From Azospirillum sp. (GTDB lineage Bacteria; Pseudomonadota; Alphaproteobacteria; Azospirillales; Azospirillaceae), in the NCBI GenBank assembly GCA_027486405.1, contig JAIXPD010000084.1, positions 1 to 51,121 on the forward strand: a stretch of DNA of 51,121 bases, given 5' to 3'. Positions 15,937 through 25,169 of the stretch are shown here, piece after piece. The notes below the pieces were generated by a model that saw only the letters and a program-made list of their open reading frames with translations, ran no database searches and was not told where the DNA came from. Each line of letters starts with the position of its first letter. Position 1 is the stretch's first letter. The translations under genes were made by a program, and so were the position numbers.

Positions 15937-16030
15937 TCAAGCCCTCTCGCAGACAGGACATCCGGTGCAGCGGTGCAACGGCCTGATGATTCAGTATGCG
16001 GCGTCTTGTGGGGTTCTGCAACGTCATCAC

Positions 16031-16060
16031 AAAAACAAAAGGCCCCGCCGAAGCGAGGCC
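16031..16060 (-). terminator. rho-independent terminator of grxD
   Basis: Read on the minus strand: GGCCTCGC, a TTCG tetraloop, GCGGGGCC (one G-U), then TTTTGTTTTTG. It is a strong terminator 28 bases after the grxD stop and separates grxD from the small two-gene locus. Confidence 0.92.
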
Positions 16061-16088
16061 CTTGCCACATCCCGGCCCTTGGGACCAC

Positions 16089-16430
<342 letters not shown>

Positions 16431-16532
16431 GTCCCGTCTCCCTGTTTCGATGAGGCCCGGCCCCGGCGGTCTGCGCCGTTGGTGGGGTGGGGGGCGCTGG
16501 TGTCTTGTGGCTGGCGTGCCCTGGCGGGCGGC

Positions 16533-16772
16533 TCAGGCGTTGTCCGGCACGGCGGTGGTCAGGGCCAGCGCGTGCAGTTCGCCGCCCATGCGGCCCTGCA
16601 AGGCCCCATAGACCATCTGGTGCTGCTTCACCCGGCTCTTGCCCTTGAAGGTCGCCGAGACGACGTGCGCGGCGTAGTGATCGCCATCGCCGCGCAGATC
16701 GACGATCTGCACCACCGCGTCGGGGATGCCTTCCTTGATGAGCTGTTCAATCGTGGCGGCTTCCATCGCCAT
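16533..16772 (-). CDS. BolA-family protein
   Basis: A 79-residue protein, typical BolA length. It has IEQLIKEGIPDAVVQIVDLRGDGDH, the class signature FKGKSRVKQHQMVYGALQ with its conserved His, and GELHALALTT. BolA proteins bind CGFS glutaredoxins, and the next gene on this strand is grxD. The start at 16772 is backed by GAGGA upstream; longer reading into the intergenic region is not BolA-like. It lies downstream of purL, 221 bp away. Confidence 0.93.
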   Translation of the reverse strand: MAMEAATIEQLIKEGIPDAVVQIVDLRGDGDHYAAHVVSATFKGKSRVKQHQMVYGALQGRMGGELHALALTTAVPDNA

Positions 16773-16993
16773 GGCGCATCCTCGCTCTGTTCCGTGTCCC
16801 TGGTCCGGGGATGCCCCGCCGGGGCGTCCGTTCAGGGCAAGAAGGTAGGGGGCTGGGCGCGGTTTGTCACCCCTTGGGCCATGGATTTGTGGCCCTGCGC
16901 GGGGTGTGGGTATGGCGCGTGGACCACACCGGACGGCATCGGGCGGGTCCGCCGCCCCCATCCAACCGGGACGGGGGCGGTGGACCGCCGGTT

Positions 16994-19219
16994 TTACGAC
17001 TCCGCCGCCATGTAGGTGGGCAGCCAGCCTTCGTTCACGTCCTTCAGGCGCTTCAGCGAAACGATCTCGCCCGCGCTGGTGGACAGGGCGGTGCCGCGCG
17101 TTTCACCCAGCACCGTGACCGGGACGCCCGCCGCCTTCGCCTTCTCCTGCACCGTCGCCGCCACGTCCGGGCGGACGGCCAGCACGTAGCGGGCCTGGTC
17201 CTCGCCGAACAGGGCGCGCGGGTGGGCGTTGTCGAGCGCGGGCAGATGCGCGCCGATGCCGCTGGCCAGCGCCATTTCGGCGATGGTGACGATCAGGCCG
17301 CCGTCGGCCACGTCGTGGCTCGACGCCACCAAACCGGCGTGAATCAAGCCGCGCACGAACTCGCCGTTGCGGCGCTCCACCGCCAGATCCACCGGCGGGG
17401 GCGGGCCTTCTTCGCGGCCCAGGATTTCGCGCAGGAACAGCGACTGGCCGATGTGGCTGCCCGGTTCGCCGATGGCGAGGATCACGTCGCCTTCCTGTTG
17501 GAAGGCGATGCCGACCGCGATCATGGCGTCAGGCAGGGTGCCGACGGCACCGATGGCCGGGGTGGGCAGGATGGCTTCGCCGTTCGTCTCGTTGTAGAGC
17601 GAGACGTTGCCCGACACGACCGGGAAGTCCAGCGCCGTGCAGGCCTGGGAAATGCCCTGAACCGCGCCGACGAACTGGCCCATGATGCGGGGCTTTTCGG
17701 GGTTGCCGAAATTCATGTTGTCGGTGATGGCCAGCGGCAGGGCACCGACCGCCGACAGGTTGCGCCACGCCTCGGCCACCGCCTGCGCGCCGCCGCGCAC
17801 CGGATCGGCCAGGCAATAGCGCGGGGTGCAATCGGTGGTGATCGCCACCGCCTTGGTCTGGCCCGGCACGCGGACGACCGCCGCGTCGGCCTGACCCGAC
17901 ATGAAACGGGTGTCACCGCCGACAAGGCTGTCATACTGCTCCCAAATCCAGCGCTTGGAGGCCAGATCGGGGCAGGCGAACAGCGTTTCCAGGGCCTCGC
18001 CCAGCGACAGGCGGTAGCCGTCGAACACGCTGTCGGGGACCTCGGCCGCCGCCGGGGTGGGTTCCCACGGGCGGTCATACTCCGGCGCTGCGTTCGACAC
18101 CGGGGCGATCGGCATGTCGCACCAGGTTTCGCCATACATCTTGATGACGAGGTTGCCGGTGTCGGTCAACGTGCCGATGACGGCGAAATCCAGCTCCCAT
18201 TTGTCGAAGATGGCCTTGGCCACCTCTTCCCGACCGGGCTTCAGGATGATGAGCATGCGCTCCTGGCTTTCGGAGAGCATGATCTCGTACGGCGTCATCG
18301 CCTGTTCGCGCATCGGCAGGCTGTCGAGCGTCAGCTCGATGCCCAGGCCGCCCTTGCCCGCCATCTCGACCGAGGAGGAGGTCAGACCGGCCGCCCCCAT
18401 GTCCTGGATGGCGACGATGGCGTCGGTGGCCATCAGCTCCAGGCAGGCTTCGATCAGCAGCTTTTCGGTGAAGGGATCGCCGACCTGCACGGTCGGGCGC
18501 TTCTCCTCCGAATCCTCGGTGAATTCGGCGGACGCCATGGTGGCCCCGTGGATGCCGTCGCGGCCGGTCTTGGACCCGACATAGACCACCGGGTTGCCGA
18601 TGCCCGCCGCCGCCGAATAGAAAATATTGTCGGCCTTGGCCACGCCCACGGTCATCGCGTTGACCAGGATGTTGCCGTTGTAGGCCGGGTGGAAGTTGGT
18701 TTCGCCGCCCACGGTGGGAACGCCGACGCAGTTGCCGTAGCCGCCGATGCCCGACACCACGCCCGACACCAGATGGCGGGTCTTGGGGTGGTCGGGCGAG
18801 CCGAAGCGCAGGGCGTTCATGTTGGCGATGGGGCGCGCGCCCATGGTGAACACGTCGCGCAGAATGCCGCCCACGCCGGTCGCCGCACCCTGGTAGGGTT
18901 CGATGTAGGACGGGTGGTTGTGGCTTTCCATCTTGAAGATGACGGTGTCGCCGTCGCCGATGTCGACCACGCCCGCGTTTTCACCGGGGCCGCAGATCAC
19001 CTGCGGGCCGGTGGTGGGCAGCGTCTTCAGCCAGCGCTTGGAGGATTTGTAGGAGCAATGCTCCGACCACATGACCGAAATGATGCCCATTTCGGTGAAG
19101 GTCGGGACGCGGCCCAGAATCTCCAGGGCGTTTTTGTATTCCGCTTCGGACAGGCCGAACTCGCGGGCCAGTTCCAGGGTGACGGGGCGCTCTTGGGCGC
19201 GGGTTGCTTCGGCGCTCAC
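16994..19219 (-). CDS. purL: phosphoribosylformylglycinamidine synthase, large subunit
   Basis: A 741-residue PurL of the short, three-protein type, which needs PurQ (glutaminase) and PurS to convert FGAR to FGAM in purine synthesis. Visible marks are VMWSEHCSYKSSKRWL near residue 50, GVGGILRDVFTMGARPI, MGAAGLTSSSVEMAGKGGLG, and DNMNFGNPEKPRIMGQ in the second half. Its ATG overlaps the purQ stop by 4 bp (ATGA), so the two are translationally coupled. Both partner genes are in the window, but purS lies beyond three other genes. Confidence 0.97.
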   Translation of the reverse strand: MSAEATRAQERPVTLELAREFGLSEAEYKNALEILGRVPTFTEMGIISVMWSEHCSYKSSKRWLKTLPTTGPQVICGPGENAGVVDIGDGDTVIFKMESHNHPSYIEPYQGAATGVGGILRDVFTMGARPIANMNALRFGSPDHPKTRHLVSGVVSGIGGYGNCVGVPTVGGETNFHPAYNGNILVNAMTVGVAKADNIFYSAAAGIGNPVVYVGSKTGRDGIHGATMASAEFTEDSEEKRPTVQVGDPFTEKLLIEACLELMATDAIVAIQDMGAAGLTSSSVEMAGKGGLGIELTLDSLPMREQAMTPYEIMLSESQERMLIILKPGREEVAKAIFDKWELDFAVIGTLTDTGNLVIKMYGETWCDMPIAPVSNAAPEYDRPWEPTPAAAEVPDSVFDGYRLSLGEALETLFACPDLASKRWIWEQYDSLVGGDTRFMSGQADAAVVRVPGQTKAVAITTDCTPRYCLADPVRGGAQAVAEAWRNLSAVGALPLAITDNMNFGNPEKPRIMGQFVGAVQGISQACTALDFPVVSGNVSLYNETNGEAILPTPAIGAVGTLPDAMIAVGIAFQQEGDVILAIGEPGSHIGQSLFLREILGREEGPPPPVDLAVERRNGEFVRGLIHAGLVASSHDVADGGLIVTIAEMALASGIGAHLPALDNAHPRALFGEDQARYVLAVRPDVAATVQEKAKAAGVPVTVLGETRGTALSTSAGEIVSLKRLKDVNEGWLPTYMAAES

Positions 19220-19905
19220 GACAGGGCCTCCACCAGACCATCAAACATCGGCTTGCCGTCGGTGTTGCCGTGCAGGCCCTCCACCGCGTCTTCGGGGTGC
19301 GGCATCAGGCCCAGCACGGTGCGCTTGGCGTTGAAGATGCCGGCGATGTCGGACACCGAGCCGTTGGGGTTGCCGCGCGGGTCGGCGCGGGTGTCGTCAG
19401 CGACGTAGCGGAAGGCCACCTGGCCTTCGCCCTCCAGCCGCCGGATCGTGTCGGCGTCGGCCCAGTAATTGCCGTCACCATGGGCGACCGGGTAACGCAC
19501 AATCTGGCCCTTGGCGTATTTCGCCGTGAACGGGCTGTCGGTGTTCTCCACCCGCAGATGCTGGACGCGGCAGACGAACTTCAGGGCACCGTTGCGCATC
19601 AGCGCGCCGGGCAGCAGACCGGCTTCGGTGATGATCTGGAAGCCGTTGCAGACGCCAAGCACCCGCACGCCCTGATCGGCCCGCGCCTTCACCTCGCGCA
19701 TGATCGGCGAATGCGCCGCCATGGCGCCGGAGCGCAGGTAATCGCCATAGGAAAAACCACCGGGCACGACGATCAGATCGACCTTGGGCAGTTCGGTGTC
19801 GCGGTGCCAGACCAGATACGGCTTGGTTCCGCTGGCGGCTTCCAGCGCGGCGACGGCGTCGCGTTCGCGGTTGGAGCCGGGGAAAACGACGATGGCGGCC
19901 TTCAT
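19216..19905 (-). CDS. purQ: phosphoribosylformylglycinamidine synthase, glutaminase subunit
   Basis: A 229-residue class I glutamine amidotransferase that supplies ammonia to PurL. The nucleophile Cys is in VLGVCNGFQIITEAGLL, with VPGGFSYGDYLRSGA upstream and the His/Glu pair in LGLMPHPEDAVEG. The start MKAAIVVFPGSNRERD at 19905 is the family start; an in-frame ATG eight codons earlier is less likely. A hairpin at 19960 separates it from amt. Confidence 0.97.
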   Translation of the reverse strand: MKAAIVVFPGSNRERDAVAALEAASGTKPYLVWHRDTELPKVDLIVVPGGFSYGDYLRSGAMAAHSPIMREVKARADQGVRVLGVCNGFQIITEAGLLPGALMRNGALKFVCRVQHLRVENTDSPFTAKYAKGQIVRYPVAHGDGNYWADADTIRRLEGEGQVAFRYVADDTRADPRGNPNGSVSDIAGIFNAKRTVLGLMPHPEDAVEGLHGNTDGKPMFDGLVEALS

Positions 19906-19959
19906 GGGGCGGGCAAAATCCGGCATCAAGGGGGGAGTTGTTCGGGCCGGACACTAAAG

Positions 19960-19988
19960 CCGCCGCCCCGCCAAAGCAAGGGCGGCGG
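19960..19988 (-). terminator. candidate terminator between amt and purQ
   Basis: The minus strand reads CCGCCGCCC, a loop of about 11 bases, GGGCGGCGG, then CTTTAG. The stem is 9 bp and perfect. The T run is poor, so termination may be partial and allow readthrough into purQ. Confidence 0.55.
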
Positions 19989-20008
19989 TCCGCAAAATCA
20001 CGCGACTC

Positions 20009-21241
20009 TCACATGCCGGGGGCGTCTTCCTCGGGATAGGCGGTGATGTGGTGCAGGGACAGGTCGGCCCCCTTGTATTCCTGCTCCTGGTCCAGCCGGA
20101 TGCCGACGGTGCGCTTCAGCACGCCATAGACCGCGAACCCGGCGGCCAGCCCGAACAGCGCCCCGCCCAGCGTGCCGACGGTCTGCGCGGCCAGCGACAC
20201 CCCGCCCAGGCCGCCCAACGCCTCCTGCCCGAACACACCGGCCAGCAGGCCGCCGGTCAGGCCGCACAGCCCGTGCAGCGGCCACACGCCCAGCACGTCG
20301 TCGATCTTCCAATCGATCTGGCACTTGTTGAAGGCCCAGACGAACAGCAGCCCGGCGATGCCGCCGACCGCCAGCGCCCCCAGCGGGTGCATGATGTCCG
20401 ACCCGGCGCAGACGGCGACCAGACCGGCCAACGCCCCGTTGTGGACGAAACCCGGATCGGTGCGGCTGATGATGAGCGAGGTGATGATGCCGCCGACCAT
20501 CGCCATCAGCGAATTCAACGCCACCAGACCCGACACGCCGTCCAGCGTCTGCGCGCTCATCACGTTGAAGCCGAACCAGCCGACGCACAGCACCCAGGCC
20601 CCCAGCGCCAGGAAGGGGATGTTGGACGGCGGGATGGCGATCAGCGAACCGTTGGCCCGGTAGCGCCCGCGCCGGTTGCCCAGGTTGACCACCGCGCCCA
20701 ACGCCACCCAGCCGCCAAAGGCGTGGACCACCACCGACCCGGCGAAATCATGGAAGGGCTGGCCGAAGGTTGCCGTCATCCAGGCTTGCAGGCCGAATCG
20801 CGTGCCCCACAGGCTGCCTTCCACCAACGGGTAGAACAGGCCGATCAGCGCGGCGGTGGCGGCCAGTTGCGGCCAGAATTTGGCGCGTTCGGCGATGCCG
20901 CCCGACACGATGGCGGGAACGGCGGCGGCAAAGGTCGCCAGGAAGAAGAATTTGACCAGATCATAGCCATAGGCGGCGAAGCCGGGGCCGCCCTTGCCGA
21001 CCAGGGTCTTGGCATCGACCAAAAAATCGACGCCATAGGCCACGCTGTAGCCGATGACGAAATAGACCAAGGTCGAAACGGCGAAGTCCGACAGGATCTT
21101 CACCAGCGCGTTGACCTGATTTTTGCGCCGGACGGTCCCGACCTCCAGCAGGGCGAAACCGCAGTGCATCGCCAGCACCATGACCGCGCCAATCAGGACG
21201 AACAGAACGTCGCCCCCCGTCTTTGCCGCATCCATTTGCAC
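20009..21241 (-). CDS. amt: ammonium transporter, Amt family
   Basis: A 410-residue inner-membrane transporter with about eleven hydrophobic helices. MVLAMHCGFALLEVGTVRRKN near the N terminus, FHDFAGSVVVHAFGGWVALG (the first pore His), and GVWPLHGLCGLTGGLLAG (the second pore His) are standard Amt marks. It has no signal peptide, as for some bacterial Amt proteins. A GAAGG site precedes the ATG. There is no glnK/PII gene next to it, which is unusual. I could not find a convincing sigma-54 promoter in the 237-bp gap upstream. Confidence 0.95.
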   Translation of the reverse strand: MQMDAAKTGGDVLFVLIGAVMVLAMHCGFALLEVGTVRRKNQVNALVKILSDFAVSTLVYFVIGYSVAYGVDFLVDAKTLVGKGGPGFAAYGYDLVKFFFLATFAAAVPAIVSGGIAERAKFWPQLAATAALIGLFYPLVEGSLWGTRFGLQAWMTATFGQPFHDFAGSVVVHAFGGWVALGAVVNLGNRRGRYRANGSLIAIPPSNIPFLALGAWVLCVGWFGFNVMSAQTLDGVSGLVALNSLMAMVGGIITSLIISRTDPGFVHNGALAGLVAVCAGSDIMHPLGALAVGGIAGLLFVWAFNKCQIDWKIDDVLGVWPLHGLCGLTGGLLAGVFGQEALGGLGGVSLAAQTVGTLGGALFGLAAGFAVYGVLKRTVGIRLDQEQEYKGADLSLHHITAYPEEDAPGM

Positions 21242-21478
21242 AAACCTTCAGCGTTATGCTCAAATAATAGGCAATCTGCTAACAGATCATGCAGTTTTGC
21301 GCAAGCGCGGAAGTGCCGACGGAGCGGGCAGGGGCCAAGAAAACAGCGCAAAAGGCGGGCGAACCCGATCCGGGCTGCCCGTTTCCTGCGCAAGAAGGAT
21401 GCCAAGCGATGAGGGTTTGGGCGGGTGATGCCCGAAAACGGACCGTTCGGTCGTTGCTTGCTGGCCGCTGCTTCCGGA

Positions 21479-22168
21479 TCAGCCGCCGGTCAGGCGTCCG
21501 GTCCAATCCTCGACCGCGTCGCGCGCCAAGCGCCGTTCGGCCAGCGTCTTCCAGCTTTGGGCCAGCGCGGGCAGGGCGGCCATATCGGTCAGCGCCGCGC
21601 GGTCCAGCGTGTCCACGTACAACACCCGCAGCAGGCGGGTCAGCGGCCAATCGGGGCAGGGGCGTTCGACCAGGGTCAGGCGGTCGGCCGGGCCGATGGA
21701 GCCGTCTTCGATCACCCGATAATACCAGCCGGTGCGGCCGGTGGTCTGCACCCGCTTGGCCATATCGGGGACGCTGAAGCGGTGGTTCAGCTTCCAACAG
21801 GGTTGGCGGGCCTGCGCCACCTCCAACAGGGCGGTGCCGACGCGCAGGCGGTCGCCCAGGCAGACGTCGGCCTCCGTCACCCCCTCGCTGCACAGGTTTT
21901 CACCAAACGCGCCGGGCGTGCCCAGATGCGGAACGTCCGCCCCCAACTCCGCCCGCCATGCGGCGTGGTGGTCGAGCGGGTAATGGTGGATCGCCTTGTC
22001 CGGCCCGCCATGGACCCGGCGGTCGGCCTGCTCGTCGTCGAGAAAACCGTTCACCCCAACGGCGCGCGGGCCATCGACCGGCGTTTTGTGGATGGCGCTG
22101 GTCCGTCCCTCCGGCCCGAAGGGGGCGATGGAACCAACCAGAACGGCGCGCAGGGGCAGGTCGATCAT
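21479..22168 (-). CDS. MOSC-domain protein (YiiM-like)
   Basis: A 229-residue protein of the MOSC family (molybdenum cofactor sulfurase C-terminal domain), YiiM-like branch. RVHGGPDKAIHHYPLDHHAAW, GAFGENLCSEGVTEADVCLGD and the conserved Cys in ARQPCWKLNHRF are visible. Related proteins handle sulfur or Moco in reduction of N-hydroxylated bases; the substrate here is unknown. Its ATG overlaps the stop of the glycosylase gene by 4 bp, so the two are translationally coupled, which suggests a shared role in base damage (inference). Confidence 0.88.
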   Translation of the reverse strand: MIDLPLRAVLVGSIAPFGPEGRTSAIHKTPVDGPRAVGVNGFLDDEQADRRVHGGPDKAIHHYPLDHHAAWRAELGADVPHLGTPGAFGENLCSEGVTEADVCLGDRLRVGTALLEVAQARQPCWKLNHRFSVPDMAKRVQTTGRTGWYYRVIEDGSIGPADRLTLVERPCPDWPLTRLLRVLYVDTLDRAALTDMAALPALAQSWKTLAERRLARDAVEDWTGRLTGG

Positions 22169-22821
22169 CGGGGGGCTTGCTTTGCTTTGGCGGGCTTTTG
22201 CTTGGCCGCGCGCGCCTGTTCCTGAAGGCTGACGTAATGGTGCCAGACCAGCTTGGCGGCGAGGCTGCGGTGGGGCCGCCAGGGTTCGGCGACGGCCAGA
22301 AGCTGCGCCGGGGTGGGTTTGTCGGTCCAGCCCTTCAGGCGCTGCACGCCCAGTTGAATGGCAAGGTCGCCGACGGGCCAGATGTCGGGCCGGTCCCGCG
22401 CCATCATCAGATAGACCTCGGCGCTCCAGCGCCCGATTCCCTTCAGGGTGACAAGGGCGGCGATCGCCTCTTCGTCGGGCATCGCGTGGATGGCGTCGAA
22501 ATCCAGACGGCCATCGGCCACGGCCTGGGCCAAGCCACGGGCGTAGCCGACCTTTTGCCGGGAAAAACCGCAGGCGCGCAGGGTGTCGTCGTCGGTGTCG
22601 AGAATCGTGGCGGGCGTCACGTCGCCCAAACGGGAACGCAGCTTGTCCCACAGCGCCAGCGCGACCGTGGTGGAGAGCTGCTGTTCCATCACCATGCGCA
22701 GCAGGCCGATGAAGCCGCTGGGCCGCGCGAAATCACGCCGCAGGGGACCGCCGACGCGCAGGCATTCGGCAAAGATCGGGTCGAGGGCGGCGAGACGGGC
22801 GGTCTGATCGTCGATGCTCAT
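22165..22821 (-). CDS. DNA-3-methyladenine glycosylase II (AlkA-like)
   Basis: A 218-residue HhH-GPD glycosylase that removes alkylated purines from DNA. The helix-hairpin-helix LKGIGRWSAEVYLMMA (127-142) is followed by the catalytic Asp D152 in WPVGDLAIQLG. LLRMVMEQQLSTTVA and CGFSRQKVGYARGLA also fit. The protein is shorter than E. coli AlkA and lacks its N-terminal domain, as is common in alphaproteobacteria. The last 20 residues are Lys/Ala-rich. It starts 34 bp after purS and overlaps the MOSC gene. Confidence 0.93.
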   Translation of the reverse strand: MSIDDQTARLAALDPIFAECLRVGGPLRRDFARPSGFIGLLRMVMEQQLSTTVALALWDKLRSRLGDVTPATILDTDDDTLRACGFSRQKVGYARGLAQAVADGRLDFDAIHAMPDEEAIAALVTLKGIGRWSAEVYLMMARDRPDIWPVGDLAIQLGVQRLKGWTDKPTPAQLLAVAEPWRPHRSLAAKLVWHHYVSLQEQARAAKQKPAKAKQAPR

Positions 22822-22855
22822 GAACCGCCGCCCCCGATCCCTGTGGTCAGCGCGA

Positions 22856-23098
22856 TCAGGCCACCAGTTCGATGGCGTAATCCTCGATCACGGTGTTGGC
22901 GAGCAGCTTGGTGCACATCGCCTCAACCTCCGCCCGGGCGGCGGTCTGGTCGGTGCTGGTCAGTTCCAGTTCGATCACCTTGCCGACGCGGATGTCGTCA
23001 ACACCCGAAAAGCCCAGCGTTTGCAGCGCGTGGGCGATCGCCTTGCCCTGGGGATCCAGAACGCCGCGCTTGAGGGTGACGTGAACCTTGGCCTTCAT
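22856..23098 (-). CDS. purS: phosphoribosylformylglycinamidine synthase subunit PurS
   Basis: An 80-residue protein, usual PurS length. KAKVHVTLKRGVLDPQGKAI and LGFSGVDDIRVGKVIELEL are diagnostic. PurS bridges PurQ and PurL in the FGAM synthase complex. It lies 47 bp after purC on the same strand. In most relatives purQ and purL follow at once; here they are nearly 3 kb further on. Confidence 0.96.
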   Translation of the reverse strand: MKAKVHVTLKRGVLDPQGKAIAHALQTLGFSGVDDIRVGKVIELELTSTDQTAARAEVEAMCTKLLANTVIEDYAIELVA

Positions 23099-23145
23099 CG
23101 GATGTCGCTCGCTAAAGGATAGAAGTGGGGGCGGGTGGAAACAGG

Positions 23146-23910
23146 TTACTGAAGGGTTTTGGGGCCTTTGACGTCGGTGGGGCCGCCTTCGGGCAGAATG
23201 CCCAGACGGCGCGCGACCTCCTGATAGGCTTCCTCGACCTTGCCGAGATCCTGGCGGAAACGGTCCTTGTCCAACTTCTCGTTGGTTTTCACGTCCCACA
23301 GGCGGCAATTGTCCGGGCTGATCTCGTCGGCCAGCACGATGCGCATCTCGTCGTTTTCCCACAGGCGGCCGAATTCCAGCTTGAAATCGACCAGCCGCAG
23401 TCCGTTGCCGAGAAACAGGCCCGACAGGTAATCGTTCACCCGCAGGGACAGCGCCACCATGTCGTCCAGGTCGGCCGGGGCGGCCCAACCGAAGGCGGTG
23501 ATGTGCTCCTCCGACACCATCGGGTCGTTCAGCTCATCGGATTTGTAATAATACTCGATGATCGAACGCGGCAGCGGCGTGCCTTCCGGGATGCCGAACC
23601 GCTTGGACAGCGATCCGGCGGCGACGTTGCGCACGACGACCTCGATCGGGATGATTTCGACCTCGCGCACCAACTGTTCGCGCATGTTCAGGCGGCGAAC
23701 GAAGTGGGTGGGCACGCCGATTTCCGACAGCCGACTCATCAGATATTCGGAGATGCGGTTGTTCAGCACCCCCTTGCCGGTGATGACGCCCTTCTTCTGG
23801 TTGTTGAAGGCGCTCGCGTCGTCCTTGAAGTACTGCACCAGAGTGCCGGGTTCCGGCCCTTCGAACAGAACCTTCGCCTTGCCTTCATAGATGCGCCGGC
23901 GTCGTGTCAT
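23146..23910 (-). CDS. purC: phosphoribosylaminoimidazole-succinocarboxamide synthase
   Basis: A 254-residue SAICAR synthetase that condenses CAIR with aspartate using ATP. RRIYEGKAKVLFEGPEPGT, PIEVVVRNVAAGSLSKRFG, LVDFKLEFGR and LADEISPDNCRLWD are the family motifs. The ATG at 23910 (MTRRRRIYEGK) is chosen; a TTG five codons earlier is possible. It is the first gene of the purC-purS unit. Repeat copy 3 lies upstream, in the gap to the NRDE gene. Confidence 0.96.
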   Translation of the reverse strand: MTRRRRIYEGKAKVLFEGPEPGTLVQYFKDDASAFNNQKKGVITGKGVLNNRISEYLMSRLSEIGVPTHFVRRLNMREQLVREVEIIPIEVVVRNVAAGSLSKRFGIPEGTPLPRSIIEYYYKSDELNDPMVSEEHITAFGWAAPADLDDMVALSLRVNDYLSGLFLGNGLRLVDFKLEFGRLWENDEMRIVLADEISPDNCRLWDVKTNEKLDKDRFRQDLGKVEEAYQEVARRLGILPEGGPTDVKGPKTLQ

Positions 23911-24009
23911 CGCGTGGTCGTCCAAATGCGTAAGGACCGGTCAAGAGAGCTTGCCGGTCCAGGAAGGTGCGACCAGTCATATAGCAAGCCGGCCGGGGGA
24001 ACACAACGC

Positions 24010-24256
24010 CGGGCAATCGCTTGAATTCCCGCGCGCCAGCACCGGAACAAGATTCGCCACGGATTTCACGGATTTCTTCACGGATTTCGCGGAACGCATC
24101 ACGGAGCCTTCCTGTTTGCAATCGGAATACAAATTTTGTGACCGGATCCGGGATGCGATTGGGGGCGAAAATCCGTGTAATCCTTAATTTTTGTCCGTGA
24201 AATCCGTGTCCATTCTCGTTTGCATGACGATGATTGCTCGTTCAAGCGATTGCCCT
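24010..24256 (+). mobile_element. MITE-like dispersed repeat, copy 3
   Basis: 247 bp. It starts CGGGCAATCGCTTGAA and ends TTCAAGCGATTGCCCT, a near-perfect 16-bp terminal inverted repeat. CACGGATTTCACGGA near the left pairs with TCCGTGAAATCCGTG near the right. The flanks GGAACACAACGC (23998-24009) and GGAACACGCCGT (24257-24268) share their first seven bases and 9 of 12 overall, a decayed target duplication. It lies in the 385-bp gap between the purC start and the end of the NRDE gene; nothing else is seen there apart from the purC upstream region. Confidence 0.9.
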
Positions 24257-24295
24257 GGAACACGCCGTCGGAAGTTGGGGCGCGTGAGGCTCCGC

Positions 24296-25057
24296 TCACC
24301 CGAGATCCACCGGGGCGAAGGGGGTTTCGAAGGGGCGGCCGGGGGCGAACAGCCAGGATGGGTTCAGGTCGGGGCGGTCGCGGTGGGGCAGGGCGATCAG
24401 CGCGCTCGACACCGTGCCGAAGCCCATGGGCAGGCGGAAATCCATCGCCCCGCGCTCGCCCTTCCCGCCCTCCCAAATCCGGCTGCCCAGCAGGGTCGGC
24501 CATTGGCCCCACTCCGGGGTTTCGCCGTCGGGCGGGGCGTCGTGGTCGAACAGCGGGTGGTAGAGGGCGATGCGCGGGTCGCGGCGGTCGTCCAGATCAT
24601 GGGCGGTCAGCATGTGGGTCCCGGGGGGAACCGCCGTCACCTCGGGCCGGTGGCGCGGGGAATCGCCGCGATGGCGGACCAGATAGGCGTTGGTGTTGTC
24701 GGCGACCAGCAGGTTGAAGGGGCGGTAGGCCCGCGTGTCGAGCGCGGCCAGCGCGCGGGCGGCGTCGGCGGCGTCGGCGTGGTCGAGCGCGTCGAGCACC
24801 AGCTCCCCGCGCGAGCGCTTGCCGGTTTCCGGCCCCAGCGTGCCTTCCCGGTTCAGGACGACGGCGACCAGCCCCTCGTCGTTCAGCCCCAGCCAGGAAC
24901 CGCCCGCCAACTCATCCAGCCCGGCCACCACGTTCGGGCGGTCGGGCCAATGGCGTCCGGGTGGTTGGGACGGGCGTCCGGACATTTCGTCGCGGTTGGC
25001 GGCGATCCGCAACGGCCAGGTTGCCTCCGGTCGCCGCAGAAGGATCACGCTGCACAT
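24296..25057 (-). CDS. NRDE-family protein (TANGO2-like)
   Basis: A 253-residue protein of the NRDE (Ser/Thr-rich T10, TANGO2) family. It begins MCSVILLR with the conserved Cys2, and the name-giving NRDE is at 21-24 in IAANRDEMSGRP. GGSWLGLNDEGLVAVVLNR follows, and GTVSSALIALP is near the C terminus. The family resembles N-terminal nucleophile hydrolases; TANGO2 homologues have been linked to haem handling, but the function is unsettled. The gene is bracketed by two direct copies of the mobile repeat (copies 3 and 4). Confidence 0.9.
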   Translation of the reverse strand: MCSVILLRRPEATWPLRIAANRDEMSGRPSQPPGRHWPDRPNVVAGLDELAGGSWLGLNDEGLVAVVLNREGTLGPETGKRSRGELVLDALDHADAADAARALAALDTRAYRPFNLLVADNTNAYLVRHRGDSPRHRPEVTAVPPGTHMLTAHDLDDRRDPRIALYHPLFDHDAPPDGETPEWGQWPTLLGSRIWEGGKGERGAMDFRLPMGFGTVSSALIALPHRDRPDLNPSWLFAPGRPFETPFAPVDLG

Positions 25058-25169
25058 GGGAACCTTGTCATTTCAATGGCGCATCTCAATGGCGCATCAA
25101 TGGCGCGCCCGTTGTCTCGGCCCGATATGTCGGCGGGCCATCCCGTCTTCGCAAGGGGGCGGTGCCCGC

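Noticed and set aside
16811..19408. An 865-codon open frame opposite purL
   Set aside because: Antisense shadow; purL on the minus strand has all family motifs.
21242..21478. Sigma-54 promoter for amt
   Set aside because: A GGCAC...TTGC pair exists on the minus strand, but the spacing is three bases too long for the -24/-12 consensus.
23911..23925. TTG start giving five more residues on PurC
   Set aside because: The downstream ATG starts the conserved RRRIYEGKAK region at the normal family position; kept only as an alternative.
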